64,000 nt of DNA, taken from contig NC_132894.1 in assembly GCF_030463535.1 (NCBI RefSeq), positions 30,637,125-30,701,124 of the forward strand, given 5' to 3'. The stretch's first letter is position 1. Every line of letters begins with the position of its first letter. The stretch is from Salminus brasiliensis. Its lineage: Eukaryota; Chordata; Actinopteri; Characiformes; Bryconidae. The translations under genes were made by a program, and so were the position numbers. This document shows positions 39,924-52,881 of the stretch, in pieces. Below the pieces are notes generated by a model. The model did not search any database. It saw only the letters and a list, made by a program, of their open reading frames with translations, and was not told the origin of the DNA.

Positions 39924-40514
39924 TGTCAGCCCCTCTGTATCACGCCCTCCTCCAGGGCAATTCCGAGCCGCCACCCACAGGCCCAAATAAGGGCTTCCGC
40001 CTTGTTTAAGTTCATGTGTTTGGTATCGGCTCATGATTCCTGTTCATTTGGTTCACATGTTTGACCTGGGATTGGGGGGTATTTAAGAAGCCTCAACACC
40101 GCCATTCGGTGCCGAGAATTGTGTCGTTTAGGACCTTGAGGTTGCCCGAGAGGTTCCACGTACTGTAGAAGTGTGTTGAGGCCAGCTTCTGCTCAGAGTT
40201 CACGTTCAGGAGCAGGTCACCCTGCCAATCAACGGCAGTCTTTACGGCAGCATGCTGCGGTTCCAGGTTTGGTCGGCCTAGCCGTTTTTGTTCAGTAGCT
40301 GGTCCCCTGGGCTCAACCCCCAGTCCCAGGTTCGATTTTGGTTCGTCCTCTTGTTTGCCACGTTCATGTTTTTGTTAATCACTGTCATGCAGTCATATTG
40401 TTTTTGCCTCACTTGCCCCCTTTTGTTTATCCCCTTGTGTTAATAAATCTGCTTGCTTTTACTCCATCTCTGCGAGTGCTCGTCCCTCGGTGTCTGGCCT
40501 AGCACGCCTTGACA
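39924..40514 (+). mobile_element. Solo LTR, plus orientation
   Basis: The 591-bp unit runs from TGTCAGCCCC to GCCTTGACA. TTAAG (39919-39923) and TCAAG (40515-40519) fit a 5-bp target duplication with one change. It contains GGGGGGTATTTAAGAAGCC, a TATA-like promoter, and GTTAATAAATCTGC, a poly(A) signal near 40441. It is related to the minus-strand LTR at 11911-12545. No gag-pol is adjacent, so it probably arose by LTR-LTR recombination. Confidence 0.8.
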
Positions 40515-40669
40515 TCAAGCTTGTATTTATTGAACTGTCCAGGAAAGCAGAAGGTGACAATGGCCTACTGCTATAAAATATCTGCATTTTATATCTGTGT
40601 ATTTATTCTACTGCATTTGTAAGCCTCTATAAATGTTCAATTTCTACAAAATCTATTGCTTATCCAGGT

Positions 40670-40930
40670 AGATCCAGGTAGACCCAACCCACTCAACAGT
40701 ACTCTCCCCCTATCACATGTAAGGCTCACACAAGCCTCCTCAGACACTTGCACAACCAGCCACCACCTCTTTTTTGAACTGCCACTGATACAACATCGCT
40801 GGGAAAAGTGCACACGCCCGTGCCAATCAGCATCATGCTAAAGTGATGTGTAGGTAGAGCCATCTATCCACCTGGAGAGAGAAAGGCCAATTGTGCTCTC
40901 CCAGGCTCCGGCTGCTGATGGCAGGTAGAG
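40670..40930 (-). repeat. SINE, GAGAGAGC-type family
   Basis: AGCCATCTATCCACCTGGAG, AGAGAAAGGCCAATTGTGCT and CCGGCTGCTGATGGCA, with CCACCACCTCTTTTTTGAAC upstream, match the family; the head beyond 40930 is missing. Confidence 0.6.
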
Positions 40931-41269
40931 GTAGTTTATCTTGCATATTTTGCAAGTGTTCTTGGTTTGGACTCAGCTGATATGTTTGTGAACAATATCA
41001 AACACTGGCATTGGCCCGCAACTGTCATATTAGTCCATCCTTATTAATCACCAAATGTGAAACTGTAAGGATGCAAGATGGAAGCAGAAAACACTGAAAC
41101 TGTAGATTAATACGTTTCCATTTTCATTTAATTAAAATGTTCAACATTATAAAAAATACTAGATTTGAAGCAAAAGCTGTGCTGTGTAGTGTCCAGATCT
41201 ATAGCTTTAGCCATGTGCTCGTTGTAATGCCACCTGGACGGTGAACAGCCAGTTCTTGAAGTTGATGAC

Positions 41270-41640
41270 TTAAAAGCAGGAAAAAATGGGCAAGCAGGAA
41301 AATCAGAGACACTCTGACAAGCCAAACTTTGAAGGCTAGATGATGTGATGGTAAACAGCATCTTCCAAACGTCAGGCAGGTCTAGTTGGGTATTTTCGGT
41401 GTGCAGTGGTCAGTACCTACCAAAAGTGGTCCAAGGAAGGACAACAAGTGAACCCATAACAATATCATGGGGGCCTAAGGCTCATTGATACGACTCAGGG
41501 AGGTCTTACAGCTTACAGGACTGATGCTAACATATTGTTATCAGATACCACCTTCAGAGCTGTTCTGGAGGCAAGAGGGGATCTACAGAGTGGTGAATTC
41601 TAAAGGAGGGTCCAATGTTATGGCCCTAAACTGGAGCCTT
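41270..41640 (+). mobile_element. Internally deleted Tc1-family element, copy 2
   Basis: CATCTTCCAAACGTCAGGCA, GTGCAGTGGTCAGTACCTAC, CAAAAGTGGTCCAAGGAAGG, CTCATTGATACGACTC and CAGATACCACCTTCAGAG follow the order of the family at 37960-38310, with different internal deletions. The end near 41617 (TCCAATGTTATGGCCC) is degenerate. Confidence 0.55.
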
Positions 41641-41644
41641 ATAC

Positions 41645-42985
41645 TGTTGTACTGTCCAATGTTAAAATCCTGTAGAGTAAGCTAAAGCATCAAATCGGAA
41701 ATTTTCACCATATGCACTAAACATGTCCTGTGCTGAGTGAACAGACTGAGTAGAGCACAAGTCATTCTTCTAATATTTCGGCACAAAGGCAGTAACCATA
41801 TCCTAGCAACACAAGCCATCTCGTAGCGTAGGCCAACACAATGACGCGGACAAGCTGAAGAGCCCCTCCAGAACATGGCCTTGATCATACACATTATGCA
41901 TATACAATTTTCCACCGAAAACAAAGGAGTGCTTTTCCAGTGAATGTTCAAACAGAGCGCCGTTCAGACAGAGCTGCCTACGTGATTGGCTTGGCTTGCA
42001 GTTGGTGCATCGTCTCCAGGGAAGATTTGTCTTTCTTAGCATGAATCACTCTAATCCAAACTGACCTTCTGCTACTGAGAAATCTGATAAACACAATCAA
42101 TGCGGATGGTTGAGCTGAGCCAATCTGATCAGCTCTGGGTACCTGAGGGTGGAGGTCTTATTAGACATGCTAGCTATGTAAACACAGGAGAAATTAATGT
42201 TGCTTTGGCTTCATGAACTTTGCTAACATGCAAAACATGTTCATGGCAGTGTTTTTCCTTGCTACTTACACAGTTATGTACATCTATATATGTTTTGTTT
42301 CCAAAAATTAATGATAAAATCATATTGGTATGCTTATATGTAAGTCTTGGTGTTGCTGTGGAAAAAAAGGCATAGTCTATGTTTCTCAGTGAGGCTGAGC
42401 TGAACCACGCTTATTCACAGGAGCCAATTCAAGGTCAGCTGGATGAAAAAAGATGTTTGCCGTAGGTTGGTTTAATAGTAGGCCTTGATGCTCAGAGAAA
42501 TAAGACCTATTATTAAGGACATACAGTGGTGTTACTAGGATTCTATCCTGAATATGTCAAGTGGGCATGAAAAACGGTTGATGGCAAATTGCTGACTGTT
42601 GTGCGCACATAATAGCATAAAAGCATGGTGGCATTTTGTAATTTATGAGGTTTGCATGACAAATGGGTCTAAACTGCTTTAGAAATCTGAAGAACGGCAT
42701 TTCCGTTTGATGGTGTGGTAAAATCATAGTAAATTAAAGGTAAGTAGGCATCCCAGAGGAAATATGTATTGCTCAAATGTTAATTTCTGATGTTTTAGGA
42801 GACCTATTTTTGATGTCACATACGCTTCATTTAGAGATCGGCTTTCTCACAGCTTAGGAGGAATAGCACATGAGGGATGTGATCTCTTTCCTGTCTTGAT
42901 TTAATCTGTTTAAAGACTCCATGTGTTTTAAAATAAACAGGAATTATTGAGTACAGCGACGACAACACTGCTAAATCATTCAGAA
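41645..42985. other. Intergenic DNA, nothing recognised
   Basis: No coding exon, tandem repeat or complete transposon is visible on either strand. Confidence 0.35.
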
Positions 42986-42990
42986 GTTTA

Positions 42991-43140
42991 CCCCATAATG
43001 CAGACAGGCTTATTACACAGTAAGGTGTATTATTCAGTAATAACAGGGACTTCTGTACAAACTGGTGGGACTATTCTTTGGTAACAGAGGTCTGTAATAA
43101 CAACTTTGGCCTGCTGGTGGGCCGTAGGCTGTTTAAAGAG
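42991..43140 (-). mobile_element. piggyBac-like MITE, full-length diverged copy
   Basis: The 150-bp unit starts CCCCATAATGCAGACAGGCT and ends GTAGGCTGTTTAAAGAG. It aligns end to end with the reverse complement of 52733-52881. The flanks (TTTA and TTCT) are decayed TTAA sites. Confidence 0.7.
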
Positions 43141-43354
43141 TTCTACCAGAAGACTCTGGAGACATGAGGGCAGTAAATCGTAGGTGTAGTATTGACAGTT
43201 AATGAGATGGGAACAATGTTAGCAAGTTAGAACTGTTAACTGTCTTTGGCATAGGCCCTGACGTCAGCCCAGGTCATCGCACCACCTGCAGAACTTAGAG
43301 GCAGGAGGCAGAGCATAATCCCGGGCATCAAAAAAAGCATGTCATTAGAGGTCA

Positions 43355-43470
43355 TTTGCACTCAATTTCTCCCCAATTTGGGCCGCCAATTTACCCAACC
43401 CGTATGTACTCTCTCCCCCCATTGCATTGCCCCGATACTACTGAGGGCGGACCATCACACGCCCCCTCCC
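43355..43470 (-). repeat. SINE-like fragment
   Basis: TTTGGGCCGCCAATTTACCC, AACCCG and CTCTCCCCCC resemble the tail side of the GAGAGAGC-type SINEs. Weak. Confidence 0.35.
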
Positions 43471-43537
43471 ACGCGTAATTTTGATATCAGTACTATGTTG
43501 GATGACACATATGTTGGATGTTGCCAGTAATGACACA

Positions 43538-44075
43538 GAGGGCCCTAACTTGCACCCTGCACAAGGCACGTTGCGATGCTCATTGCTATCTTACACACCG
43601 CCAACAGTAAATTTTTATGATTTCCGCCTGCGTTGTTTAAATAGCAACGCTGCTTGTCAATATATCTACACCGATGGGCGTGGTGGTCTCGAAATGAGGT
43701 GTGTTCAGGTCAATTTCTGGTGTATTGCTGTGTATCTTGGCAATAGAAAACACAGGAGCTCCACTGACAGACTGACAGACGTCAACAGTCAGATGTTTGT
43801 TGCTGTCTTGGCAGTAAATTCTCAACACAGGCATGTGCAGCCCAACGCACGTACACCCCCGCTTTGTTCCATTGAAATAGCAATCCGCCAAAGTCAGACC
43901 ACACCTGGCTCTTAAAGGGAATGGCTAGCGACACGCTGATTGGTTTATTGCACGTTATGCTCAAAACACATCCATGATTAATTACTTAGAACATGACTTT
44001 TGCACGTTTTGAGCCACACAAGGCTCACTTTTCGGATCGTTATGATAGCAAAGACACACCGGCACGCCCTAAATT
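43538..44075. mobile_element. Probable non-autonomous DNA transposon
   Basis: The left end AGGGCCCTAACTTGCACCCT, with GCACAAGGC, and the right end ACACACCGGCACGCCCT form a partial inverted repeat, a style I associate with hAT-like elements of fish. The interior has CA/GT-poor balanced sequence with open frames on both strands but no transposase motif. Confidence 0.4.
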
Positions 44076-44079
44076 ATTA

Positions 44080-45230
44080 TCATAGACTATTGATAATTTA
44101 TACAGATTAGAACATTAACTAATTAACCTTTGCATTGCGATATTCTGATTTTTTAATGAAAGATTCTTGTACATAAAGCAGGCTTGATTTTACCTATTTT
44201 ACTGCAGTAATAGGAATTTAAAAGCTTTATTTTTTAAGGTAATGTAATTAGTGTTGATTTTTTATAAAAATGTCAATGTTTTAGTATTAATTCAGGGCGC
44301 AAAAGTGATGATGAATCAACATCAGTTTGGAACGTTGATTCAAATAAGTTAATGTTGACAATTTCACATTGATTTAACATCTATTCCATGACTGATTGCT
44401 GTCTGGGGTGTCTCTCATACATAAATGAATACAAATGTTTTCTAACTATTTCATTTTGAACCTCATTCCATCTATTCAGTCTTTGCATATTAATATGTCT
44501 GCATGTTGCCTACAATCACTTCTCCAAAACAAGCTTCAAATAAATGTGTGTCATAGCCAGTAAATTCAGCTTCACAGCTTGTGCTTCAGATGGGCTCATT
44601 CATAGCTCTGGAGAAGTGGGTGGGCCGACAGAATGTGCTGAATAGTGAGGTGGGGCTGTGGGGCTACATAATGCCGCCGATGCCTCGCAGCCACCCTCCT
44701 CTTTGTGCAGAGAAGTGTTACATAGCATCTGCGTAGGTCCGTCATGCCCACTGTCATACTTCTACAGAAACACGCCGTGGCCTCCAGCAACGCCATATGC
44801 ACTCACACATGGGTTCAAGAGTCCAGACCCCTTTTATCATGCTCACAATTCATTACTGGGGGTAAAATGAGACCTGACAAATAAGTAGAAGGTGAAGCTT
44901 CACCTCGAGTAGGTTTTGACAACACAGCCTGGTCAACCTGCAAGCATTCTCTCATTTTTAACGCTCTCTGCACCGGTACAGATGTGAACTGAGTCATGCC
45001 TTGGAGGCAACAATAAAGTGCTTCATTAAGTCATTATCTAGCCGCATTATGTGACGCACTTCACATTGAGAGCATGCTTACTGTCAGAGCCACAGAGGAA
45101 AATCATTTGAGTTTAGACAGGGAGCCATTTGCCAACACAGTTGTGCATAGACCCAATTTAATTTCCTTTCAATTACTTCCTTTCAATGTTCACAATTGTG
45201 TAGCTGCCAGTGATCTCACTTCATGTGATC
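44080..45230. other. Intergenic DNA, no gene seen
   Basis: An AT-rich part to 44560 is followed by balanced sequence (44580-45060) that is non-repetitive. No exon signature was recognised. Confidence 0.35.
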
Positions 45231-45852
45231 GAGTCTCAAGTCGCTGGGTTGAGAGCCTGAGCTGAGTCTTGAGTTTCTGGGTTGAGTCCAAGTCAAGTGT
45301 GGAATCTCTGGACTGACAACCTGAGCCAAGTCTTCTGGGCTGAGTCTGAGTCAAGTCTTGAGTCCTTGGGTTGAGTCCAAGTCAAGTGTGGAATCTCTGG
45401 GCTAAGACTCTGAGCCAAGTCTTCTGAGTTGAGTCCAAGTCAAGTCTTGAGTCTCTGGGTTGAGTCCAAGTTAAGTGTGGAATCTCTGGGCTGAGACTCT
45501 GAACCAAGTCCTCTGGGCTGAGTCTGAGTCAAGTCTTGAATCTCTGGACTGACAACCTGAGCCAAGTCTTCTGGGCTGAGTCTGAATCAAGTCTTGAGTC
45601 TCTGGGTTGAGTCCAAGTCAAGTGTGTAATCTCTGGACTGACAACCTGAGCCAAGTCTTCTGGGCTGAGTCTGAATCAAGTCTTGAGTCTCTGGGTTGAG
45701 TCCAAGTCAAGTGTTGAATCTCTGGACTGACAACCTGAGCCAAGTCTTCTGGGCTGAGTCTGAGTCAAGCCTTGAGTTTCTGGGATGGATTCAAGTCAAT
45801 TCTAGAATCTTTGAACTGACAACCTAAGCCAAGTCTTTCAGGCTAAGTCTTG
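45231..45852 (+). repeat. GAGTC/AAGTC minisatellite with ~87-bp higher-order unit
   Basis: Three related sub-units of about 27-32 bp alternate: GAGTCCAAGTCAAGTGTGGA, CTGACAACCTGAGCCAAGTC and CTGAGTCTGAGTCAAGTCTT. They repeat about seven times. It shares the AGTC/CAAGTC theme with the array at 54590-55665. Confidence 0.8.
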
Positions 45853-45854
45853 AG

Positions 45855-47560
45855 ACCCTGGTCACTTCATGTGACTAGTATGTGGACTATTTCCTGATCA
45901 TATTTTAGCCACATGCATTCACACTGGGTAGTTAAATATGTCTCTGGTTCATTAGACTGAAATCCGAATGCTGTGTGGGTCAAAATATGTAAATCCGCTT
46001 GTTGCATGGCAATCCATTCAGCAGCTTCCTGTGCTAAGGATGGTTGATATCTCGAAATTTGTATGTCCTCCTTAATTACCTTCCTCACAGGAATGGAAGC
46101 ATCTTGGGTGCGTTCACATTTGCAATTGTATGTGGCTTGACCCAGTACTGTGTGATATGGCCTCAAATCCATATTATGAATCATTTTGCCTCGATTACAG
46201 ACTGGGTGGACTGCAGTCATGTGACTACCAGGCAGTAGTATGTTTCTAGAAAAACTGACATGGGCAAGGTTAGGTATTTACGAGGTATGACGAGGTTCCG
46301 AATGTCAGTTGTCTATTAATTGCCCAGCACTAGCTTCACATTTTCCAGATGAACAAATGAAGTGACCTGGTGTAAATCAAAGGGTCTGTCTCATGTTTCA
46401 TAAGTGCTAGTACAACGTTAGACAAGATTAGCTTGGTGATTTTAGGACCCTTATATTGGTCCATGCTTCAAAGCTTTTTTCTTATTACTAGAGAAGTTAT
46501 TTTGTTACTTTGTTACTAGTGGTTATCAAATGATTTCCATTAGTAAAAAATCTTGGTGTAAAAGATTAATAACTAAGTAATGAGTCTAGCACTTAAGGGT
46601 TTAACAGCTGTCTTAGATGCAATCAACAGTGGAACCTAAGTAGGTAATTGCTCAGACATGAAGCAACCCATTAGCATGGTGATCAGAGCGATTCATCCTG
46701 TCAGCCTGCATGGGCTTTTAATAAAGTGCTAATGACGGGGCTGTGGTGTATTTCGGCCCACAGGTGTATTAAGGATGGAAGTGGGTCATCTGTCCTCCAG
46801 CAGGATTCCAAGCATGACCTCCCTACTGGCCTAATGTTTTTCCTCTACCCGTGATATTTTTTGTTTTCTTCATATTTTTAATTAATGGCATTTTTAATTC
46901 ACTGACTGAGGATGCACTGCTGTAGCCGCACGCTTTCTCATTTGCCAGGTCTTAAAAACATGAAGATGAAAGTGAGCTCATAACAAGCTCCAACTGCCAT
47001 CATGCTGCTCATCAAAATATGGAGCGGTAGGGGCAGGTTCCCAGCAGCGATGCAGCTTATGTTGCAGTTAAACGATGCTCCCCTGTCCTCCAGCTGCTGG
47101 AAATCAGGTTATGCTGTCTCACTACCTCCGTTAGTGTGTAACAGACATATCAAAATATCAAAGACCTTCGGTTTTGCTTCTAAACATGAGTGTTGATGAG
47201 CAGCATGGGTTTTTTAGACATTTGATGAATGTCTATCCCTGACTTCCTCTCCCACTGAGATTCAGATATACATGACTCAAACTCATTAGCCCTATGATTA
47301 TGGTTATTACCTCATATTTGCTTGTATCTGCAGTCTGCACTGATTTTAAGTTCAGATGAGCTCCTGTCCGTGTTTGCAATCGGTCTGGTCCATTTACCGC
47401 TACTTATATCAGCGGAGTGGAAAAAACTGTGGGTTGGACACTCAACTGCTTGGTACTTTTCAGCCTTGCTTCGATCAGAGTCTCCAAAAGATGGTGTTCT
47501 TTTTATGTGGCAGCATTTTCCTTTCCATTTTTTTTACCTAGTCCCTACCTTCAATTTTAG
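45855..47560. other. Intergenic DNA with a candidate conserved noncoding block (about 46640-47030)
   Basis: 46640-47030 is unique, not AT-rich, stop-dense and holds homeobox-like TAATTAATGG and TTTAATAAA cores, as vertebrate conserved noncoding elements often do. This is an impression from composition, not a comparison. The rest has no recognised feature. Confidence 0.25.
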
Positions 47561-47564
47561 ATCC

Positions 47565-47880
47565 TCAATTATCCAACCCACTCGTTAGCACTCCCCCTCA
47601 ATCTCATGTAATGCTCCTGACACTGGGAGGGTTAGGATTTCCACATGCCTCGTCCAACACATGCTCAAGCAGCCACCGCCTCTTTTTAAGCTGCCGCCGA
47701 TTCAACATCACAAGGCAACAATGGAGTGATGTGGGGAGTGAGTGTGCCATACATCCACCCAGAGAGAACAAAGCCAATTGTGCTCTCTCTGGTTCCAGCT
47801 GCTGATGGTAGACTGTATCACCCAGCATTCGAACCAGCAATCTGCTGGATGGAACTGCGTTCTCATGTGATATGGTGCAG
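47565..47880 (-). repeat. SINE, GAGAGAGC-type family, near full length
   Basis: AATTATCCAACCCACTCGTT, CCACCGCCTCTTTTTAAGCT, CATACATCCACCCAGAGAGA, CCAATTGTGCTCTCTCTGGT and GCATTCGAACCAGC are in family order. The last is an excellent box B on the minus strand (GCTGGTTCGAATGC). Confidence 0.7.
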
Positions 47881-47884
47881 AATC

Positions 47885-48287
47885 ATAGTAGCTGTTCTCT
47901 CCGGACAGTATCTGGATCTACTTTGACCGGATTCTGTTTACACTTATTACAATTTCCTATAATTAATTTTGTCATCAAAATGTCCTGCTCCAGGAGACTG
48001 TGAACAGTTTAGAGGGAAGGTGGGGGTTCAACAGCGCAGTGGAACAATAGATGATTCCCGCATTCCTGTAACGGCTCCATCAGAAAATGTGGCGGACTGT
48101 TTTAAACACTTACCTCCTGGGAAACAACACTGAGAGATCGAGTGAAGGAGATGCCAGGTGTAAAAAGGCTCATGGAGACCAAACCAAACAGCTAACAGAC
48201 AATGACCAGAGCATGGAACGAACCAACAACCTCAAGCCCCTGGAACTGTGCAAGACAAACACTGCCCACCCATTATTATTATTATTG

Positions 48288-48319
<32 letters not shown>

Positions 48320-50560
48320 GTCAATAATACATTTATTAATTTGCTCATTTATTAATTTATCCATCCTGCTTTTGCAAGCTAACGTAACTTATTAATTCCC
48401 CTTTCCTTCCCACAGTGAGACAAATCCAGACAAAGCGAGAGTTAACACCAAATACACAACACAGATAATCTGTCTGAGAGACTGAAAAGCTGTTTTTCTG
48501 TTGTTGTTTTTGTTTATTTCCACATCACAGCTCCAATAGAAAATTAAACCAACATACCCCGGTACTTTTGTGTGTTTTACTGCTCTGACACACACACCCT
48601 TCTAGTCATGAAGGGTTTGATTTGATAGCTGGGAAAACACAACACAAAGGGCACACGTGCCCACAAGTGTCAATTAATTTGATGCTGCGAATCCTTTGAG
48701 AGAGATGTGAATCAAAATCAGGGAACCTGAAATCTTTTAATCGCAGCATTCATCTCAACAATGCTTAACAATTCAGTGAACTTACACTTACACTGAGAAA
48801 GCTCCAGGCTTTAGCGCTAGGGAGCTCTTTATTATTTAGTTGAATTCATATAGTATTTATAGTCCGTTCCTTTGAAGCAGTCCCTGGACGGGTTATATTG
48901 CTAAACTGCAGCTATACATGAAAAACAGTTGTGAAAAGAGCCCTAGAATGTCAAACTGTATTTTCTTTGGCATAGTTGATTAATTAGAGTTCCGAACATG
49001 GAGCTGACATACCATGAACCATGAAAAATCTGGCAGAACCAAAACAGAGCTGTAAAACAGGCCAATTACAAAAGCCCAAAAGCTCAAAAACTGTTACATC
49101 ACAGTCGTAGTCTCATTATATTTACACCTTCATAATGTATATAAACCCAGCCAAGTGAAACCCGTAGTCAAAGCTGGCAAAACAGTAAAACATCACAGCG
49201 ACTTCAGGAGAATATGGTGTTGTTGATCCTAGAAAGTTGCTCATCGCCTCCAGACTAGTTATTGGAATACCGGTTGCTAAGTAACCAGGCCTCATAACCG
49301 TGGCTTTTCCTGTGCCAGTGTCCGCAGAAGGGGACCTCAAACTTGGCACACAATGCAATGAAAGCCAGGGTTACATAGCGGCTAAAAGCTTACATTAGCT
49401 GATACTAGCTTTTACCTTTTCTTCTCTCCATCATACTCAAAAACAAACTGCACTACCTCTGATGAACCAACCCGGAGCTAAACACACACCAGAAGGGAAA
49501 CTAGGCTTATTGTTTTACTGGTAAGACTCAAAAAAGCTAAACCCAGGGAAGCGGTTTAGGGGCAAGGCTAAAAGCTAACCCAGCTACAATCTCTTCAGCT
49601 TGCTAACAGCACATCGCGCTGAGAGGACACAACAAGAGGACAACAACACTAAGACTCGGAAATAATTACAATGTTTTTATGAGCCGTCACTGGTGCCGTT
49701 AACCAGTCAATACAAGCATATTGTATTCGAAGGGAAAAATAACCTTGTTGTGTCAGAGCATTCTTTGCCTCAATCAAAAAGTAATTATAAACTAACCTTC
49801 AAATTCTCAATAAATGAATTATTTAACACCTTTAAACATGAATTTCCATCAGTCTACAGTGTACTGTAATATTACAGGCCAGGGTTTCACATTATATACA
49901 TATTAAGCTCAGTGAGAACAAAGTGTAGCAATGCTTTTAGTCTAGAACCAAGAAGACCATTGGCATGGATATTGTTCTTTATATCAAGCAGCACTTCTGA
50001 AGCTGCTGATAAAGGCTTTTGTGCATACAGCATACATATCCTACAGCAAGCAACCAACCAAAGCACATTATACATACAAATGTCCATGGGCAGAGCCTGA
50101 TGCAGAGTGAACAGCGCAAAAATGCAAAAAGAGGTTGTGTAAACATCTGTATTGGACAGTGTGTCCTATGTGAACATTGCTGATTATCTCTATCATTAGT
50201 ATCCATTGTGTACTGTACTCAGTCTATTAGACACAGAGCAGAGCTCACAGGGAAAGTGCAATCTGACAAAAAGTTTTTAGTGTATTTTTAGACGCCACCA
50301 GACCGTCTGTTCTGTAAGCAGCTCGTTTAATGTATTCGCTTACTGGGGAAGACCCCAACCATGACGAACTGTGAAAACGGTTTATGCGTCCAAAAATCCT
50401 TTAGTTTACCAGCTAAGAGCTAAGAGGAATGGACCCGCTAGCAATTCAGCAATTTTACAAATTGATACAGAAGTCATCTACAACGTTCTGAAGTTCCTTC
50501 TTCAGAGAGAATGTACTATATCTCTATTATGCCCTGTCTACAGCATGTAGACATATTCAG
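47885..50560. other. Intergenic DNA, no gene seen
   Basis: A trinucleotide run (ATT, then GTT, then GGT) lies at 48272-48320. 48600-48790 (GTGTCAATTAATTTGATGCT and similar) is unique and may be conserved noncoding. Nothing else is recognised. Confidence 0.35.
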
Positions 50561-50564
50561 TCAC

Positions 50565-50885
50565 TGAGCACACTATTAGGAACACTGTGCTAATACTGGG
50601 TAGGCCTTCCTTTGCTCTCAAAATAGCCGTTCATCCATAGAACCTGCATTTATTGGAACCTGCAATTCTGAGATTCTGGTCTATCACGCAATTCCTGTGG
50701 ATCTTTCAGGAGCACTTTCATGCTGTGAATCTCCCGCTCTACCGCATCACAAGGTGTTTTATTGAATTCAGCTCAGGTGACTGGGAAGACCACTGAAGAC
50801 CACTGAACTCATCATCACATTCATGAAACCAGTTTGAGGTATTATTTTGCTTTGTGACATGGTGCATGGTTAGGCTGGAAGTAGG
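50565..50885 (-). mobile_element. Tc1-family transposon fragment
   Basis: CACACTATTAGGAACACTGT, CCTTTGCTCTCAAAATAGCC, ACTTTCATGCTGTGAATCTC and ATGAAACCAGTTTGAGGTAT follow the order of one end of a fish Tc1-like element read on the minus strand. Confidence 0.5.
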
Positions 50886-50894
50886 CTTTAAAAC

Positions 50895-51312
50895 TGGGGT
50901 GTCAAACATACGTATGTTTCAATCCAGGGCACCTACTGACAAGACAAGAGTCTCTGGTCAAACTCAGAGGCAAAACCAACCAGAATTCTTCCTTTTTGGG
51001 GATGGGTGGGACAACAGAGAGTCAAAGCAAAGTGGCCAACCTGTTCACTCAACGGCCATCTTTGCAATGGCGCTGGGCAGTCTTTTCCACTCAAACAAGA
51101 CAAGGCCTGCATCTCTATGAATGGGGAGAGACTACAATACTGGAAACTGAAGGTCAAAATGTCATTTGTCAGTCAGTCACTGTTCCACTGTTTCACTTTA
51201 GCCAAAACGTGCTAATGATATTTATTTATTTCCATTAGCAAACAAAATATCAAGCTCCTTTAACATTGGACTGCGTGTAATGCAGCCCGTTACCTCAAAT
51301 GAGTTTGACACT
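50895..51312. mobile_element. Probable MITE with GTGTCAAAC ends
   Basis: GGGGTGTCAAACATA at the left and GAGTTTGACACTCCTG at the right are inverted ends. ATGAATGGGGAGAGACTACA and TACTGGAAACTGAAGGT inside resemble a repeated fish sequence. There is no transposase. Confidence 0.5.
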
Positions 51313-51314
51313 CC

Positions 51315-52730
51315 TGCTTCAGAAGATGGGCAAATGGTGGACATGAAGAAATAAGGTTCTCAAACGATAGATTGGGATTAACAGGCTCAGTGATCGAGAA
51401 AGTGTGCAGAGAAAGCATGGGTTCCTAAAAAAGTGAATTTTTAAGAAGAATTTCATTCAGATTATATATAGCTGTAGATTGAGAAGAGGTGGAATCCACC
51501 ATTTGTGGGCCATTTTGACACCCAGACACCAAGCACTGGTCATTAATATTCATTAGTGCATGAAAAATTCATACTGGTATATAGAGAGAGCACTGCTCTG
51601 AGAACCGGTACCATATCTTTATGAGCGTGACTTAAATACAGAGCTGCAGATTTTTATTACAACATATGTGGTAATACAGGAGCTGATAATGCTCCAACTG
51701 AATGTTAAGGCTGCAAAATTATCAGCACACTTTGGGGTGAAAAAGGCTCTTAACATTGTCTTTGTTGTTTATCAGCTTGATCCTGTCTGGAAAACATGAA
51801 AGACCAATGTGGCAAAACGCAAATAAAAGATCATTTACCATTAAGTTTTTACCAGGTTTGGGATGCAGTGAAACATTGGGAATAAATATTCGGAATACAG
51901 AAATGAAGTATCTAAATTACAATTTATTTTATTTGTATATAATAATATTTGTCGTTTATTTAGAGAATATTTTATAATATATCTTTATATATATTTATAA
52001 TTTATCTCAGTGTTACTAAACTCTACTAAAGTCTGAGTAGACTGATAAATCACTGCTGATCAGTTATTTATCAGTTTTGCTAATTCTGTTCTTATAATTT
52101 CCACATGGAATAATTCCTTTTTACAAAATAAAGAAAAGAGGTTGAGGTTAGGGTTGTATTATGTGAATCAGTCAAACACAGGTCTTTACCCAGCGTTATT
52201 CCTGACTGAAGTAACTACACATAACTGTTGCTAAAGCTTTTTATGTATTTGTGATCTCGGTAGGGGACTGTCTTTAAGATTACCATAATGTTACAGTGTG
52301 TGGGGTGATGTACTGAGTGCACATGCTGAGTAGGGGCAGTGCTTAGAGTGGAGAGGGGAATGCCCGACTAAAGATCCTCATGGGCAGCAGCTCAGTCAGA
52401 AAGGAAATGACCCGCTTTTAAGGAGCCTGCAGCTCCATGCTCATGCTGACCAACACCCACTCTACTCCACTCCACAAGGGCACATGGACAGAGAGTAATA
52501 TGGAATTAATGTGCATGTTTGTGTGCCAATGTGTTTAGTTTTCTGTAGGGACCATATGGCACCAGATTGATAAGATACAGCATTTAAAGTCATTAAGAAG
52601 GCAATGGAAACATCCACAAGGGCAGATTGGGGAGCAAATATGCCAAGATGGCTTGAAAAAGGAAAAAAGCTTTATTCTTTTTTGCATTTTAGAAATGTCC
52701 AATAATATAATTGCACAGGTCGCACAGGTT
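51315..52730. other. Intergenic DNA, nothing recognised
   Basis: AT-rich around 51880-52150; no open frame, repeat array or element end is seen. Confidence 0.35.
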
Positions 52731-52732
52731 AA

Positions 52733-52881
52733 CCCCTTAAACAGTCTATGGCTCACCGGTGGGCTGAAAGTGCAATTACAAACTTCTATTACCAAAGAAT
52801 AGCCCCACCAGTTTGTACTGAAGTCCCAGTAGTTACTAAATACTACACCTCAGTGTGTAATAAGCCTTTCTGCATTAGGGG
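52733..52881 (+). mobile_element. piggyBac-like MITE, best-preserved copy
   Basis: The 149-bp unit starts CCCCTTAAACAGTCTATGGC and ends CTGCATTAGGGG. It is flanked by a perfect TTAA on both sides (52729-52732 and 52882-52885), the hallmark of piggyBac insertion. It has no coding capacity. Confidence 0.85.

Noticed and set aside
43481-43915. A 144-codon open frame
   Set aside because: It lies within a probable non-autonomous DNA element, with open frames on both strands and no transposase motif.
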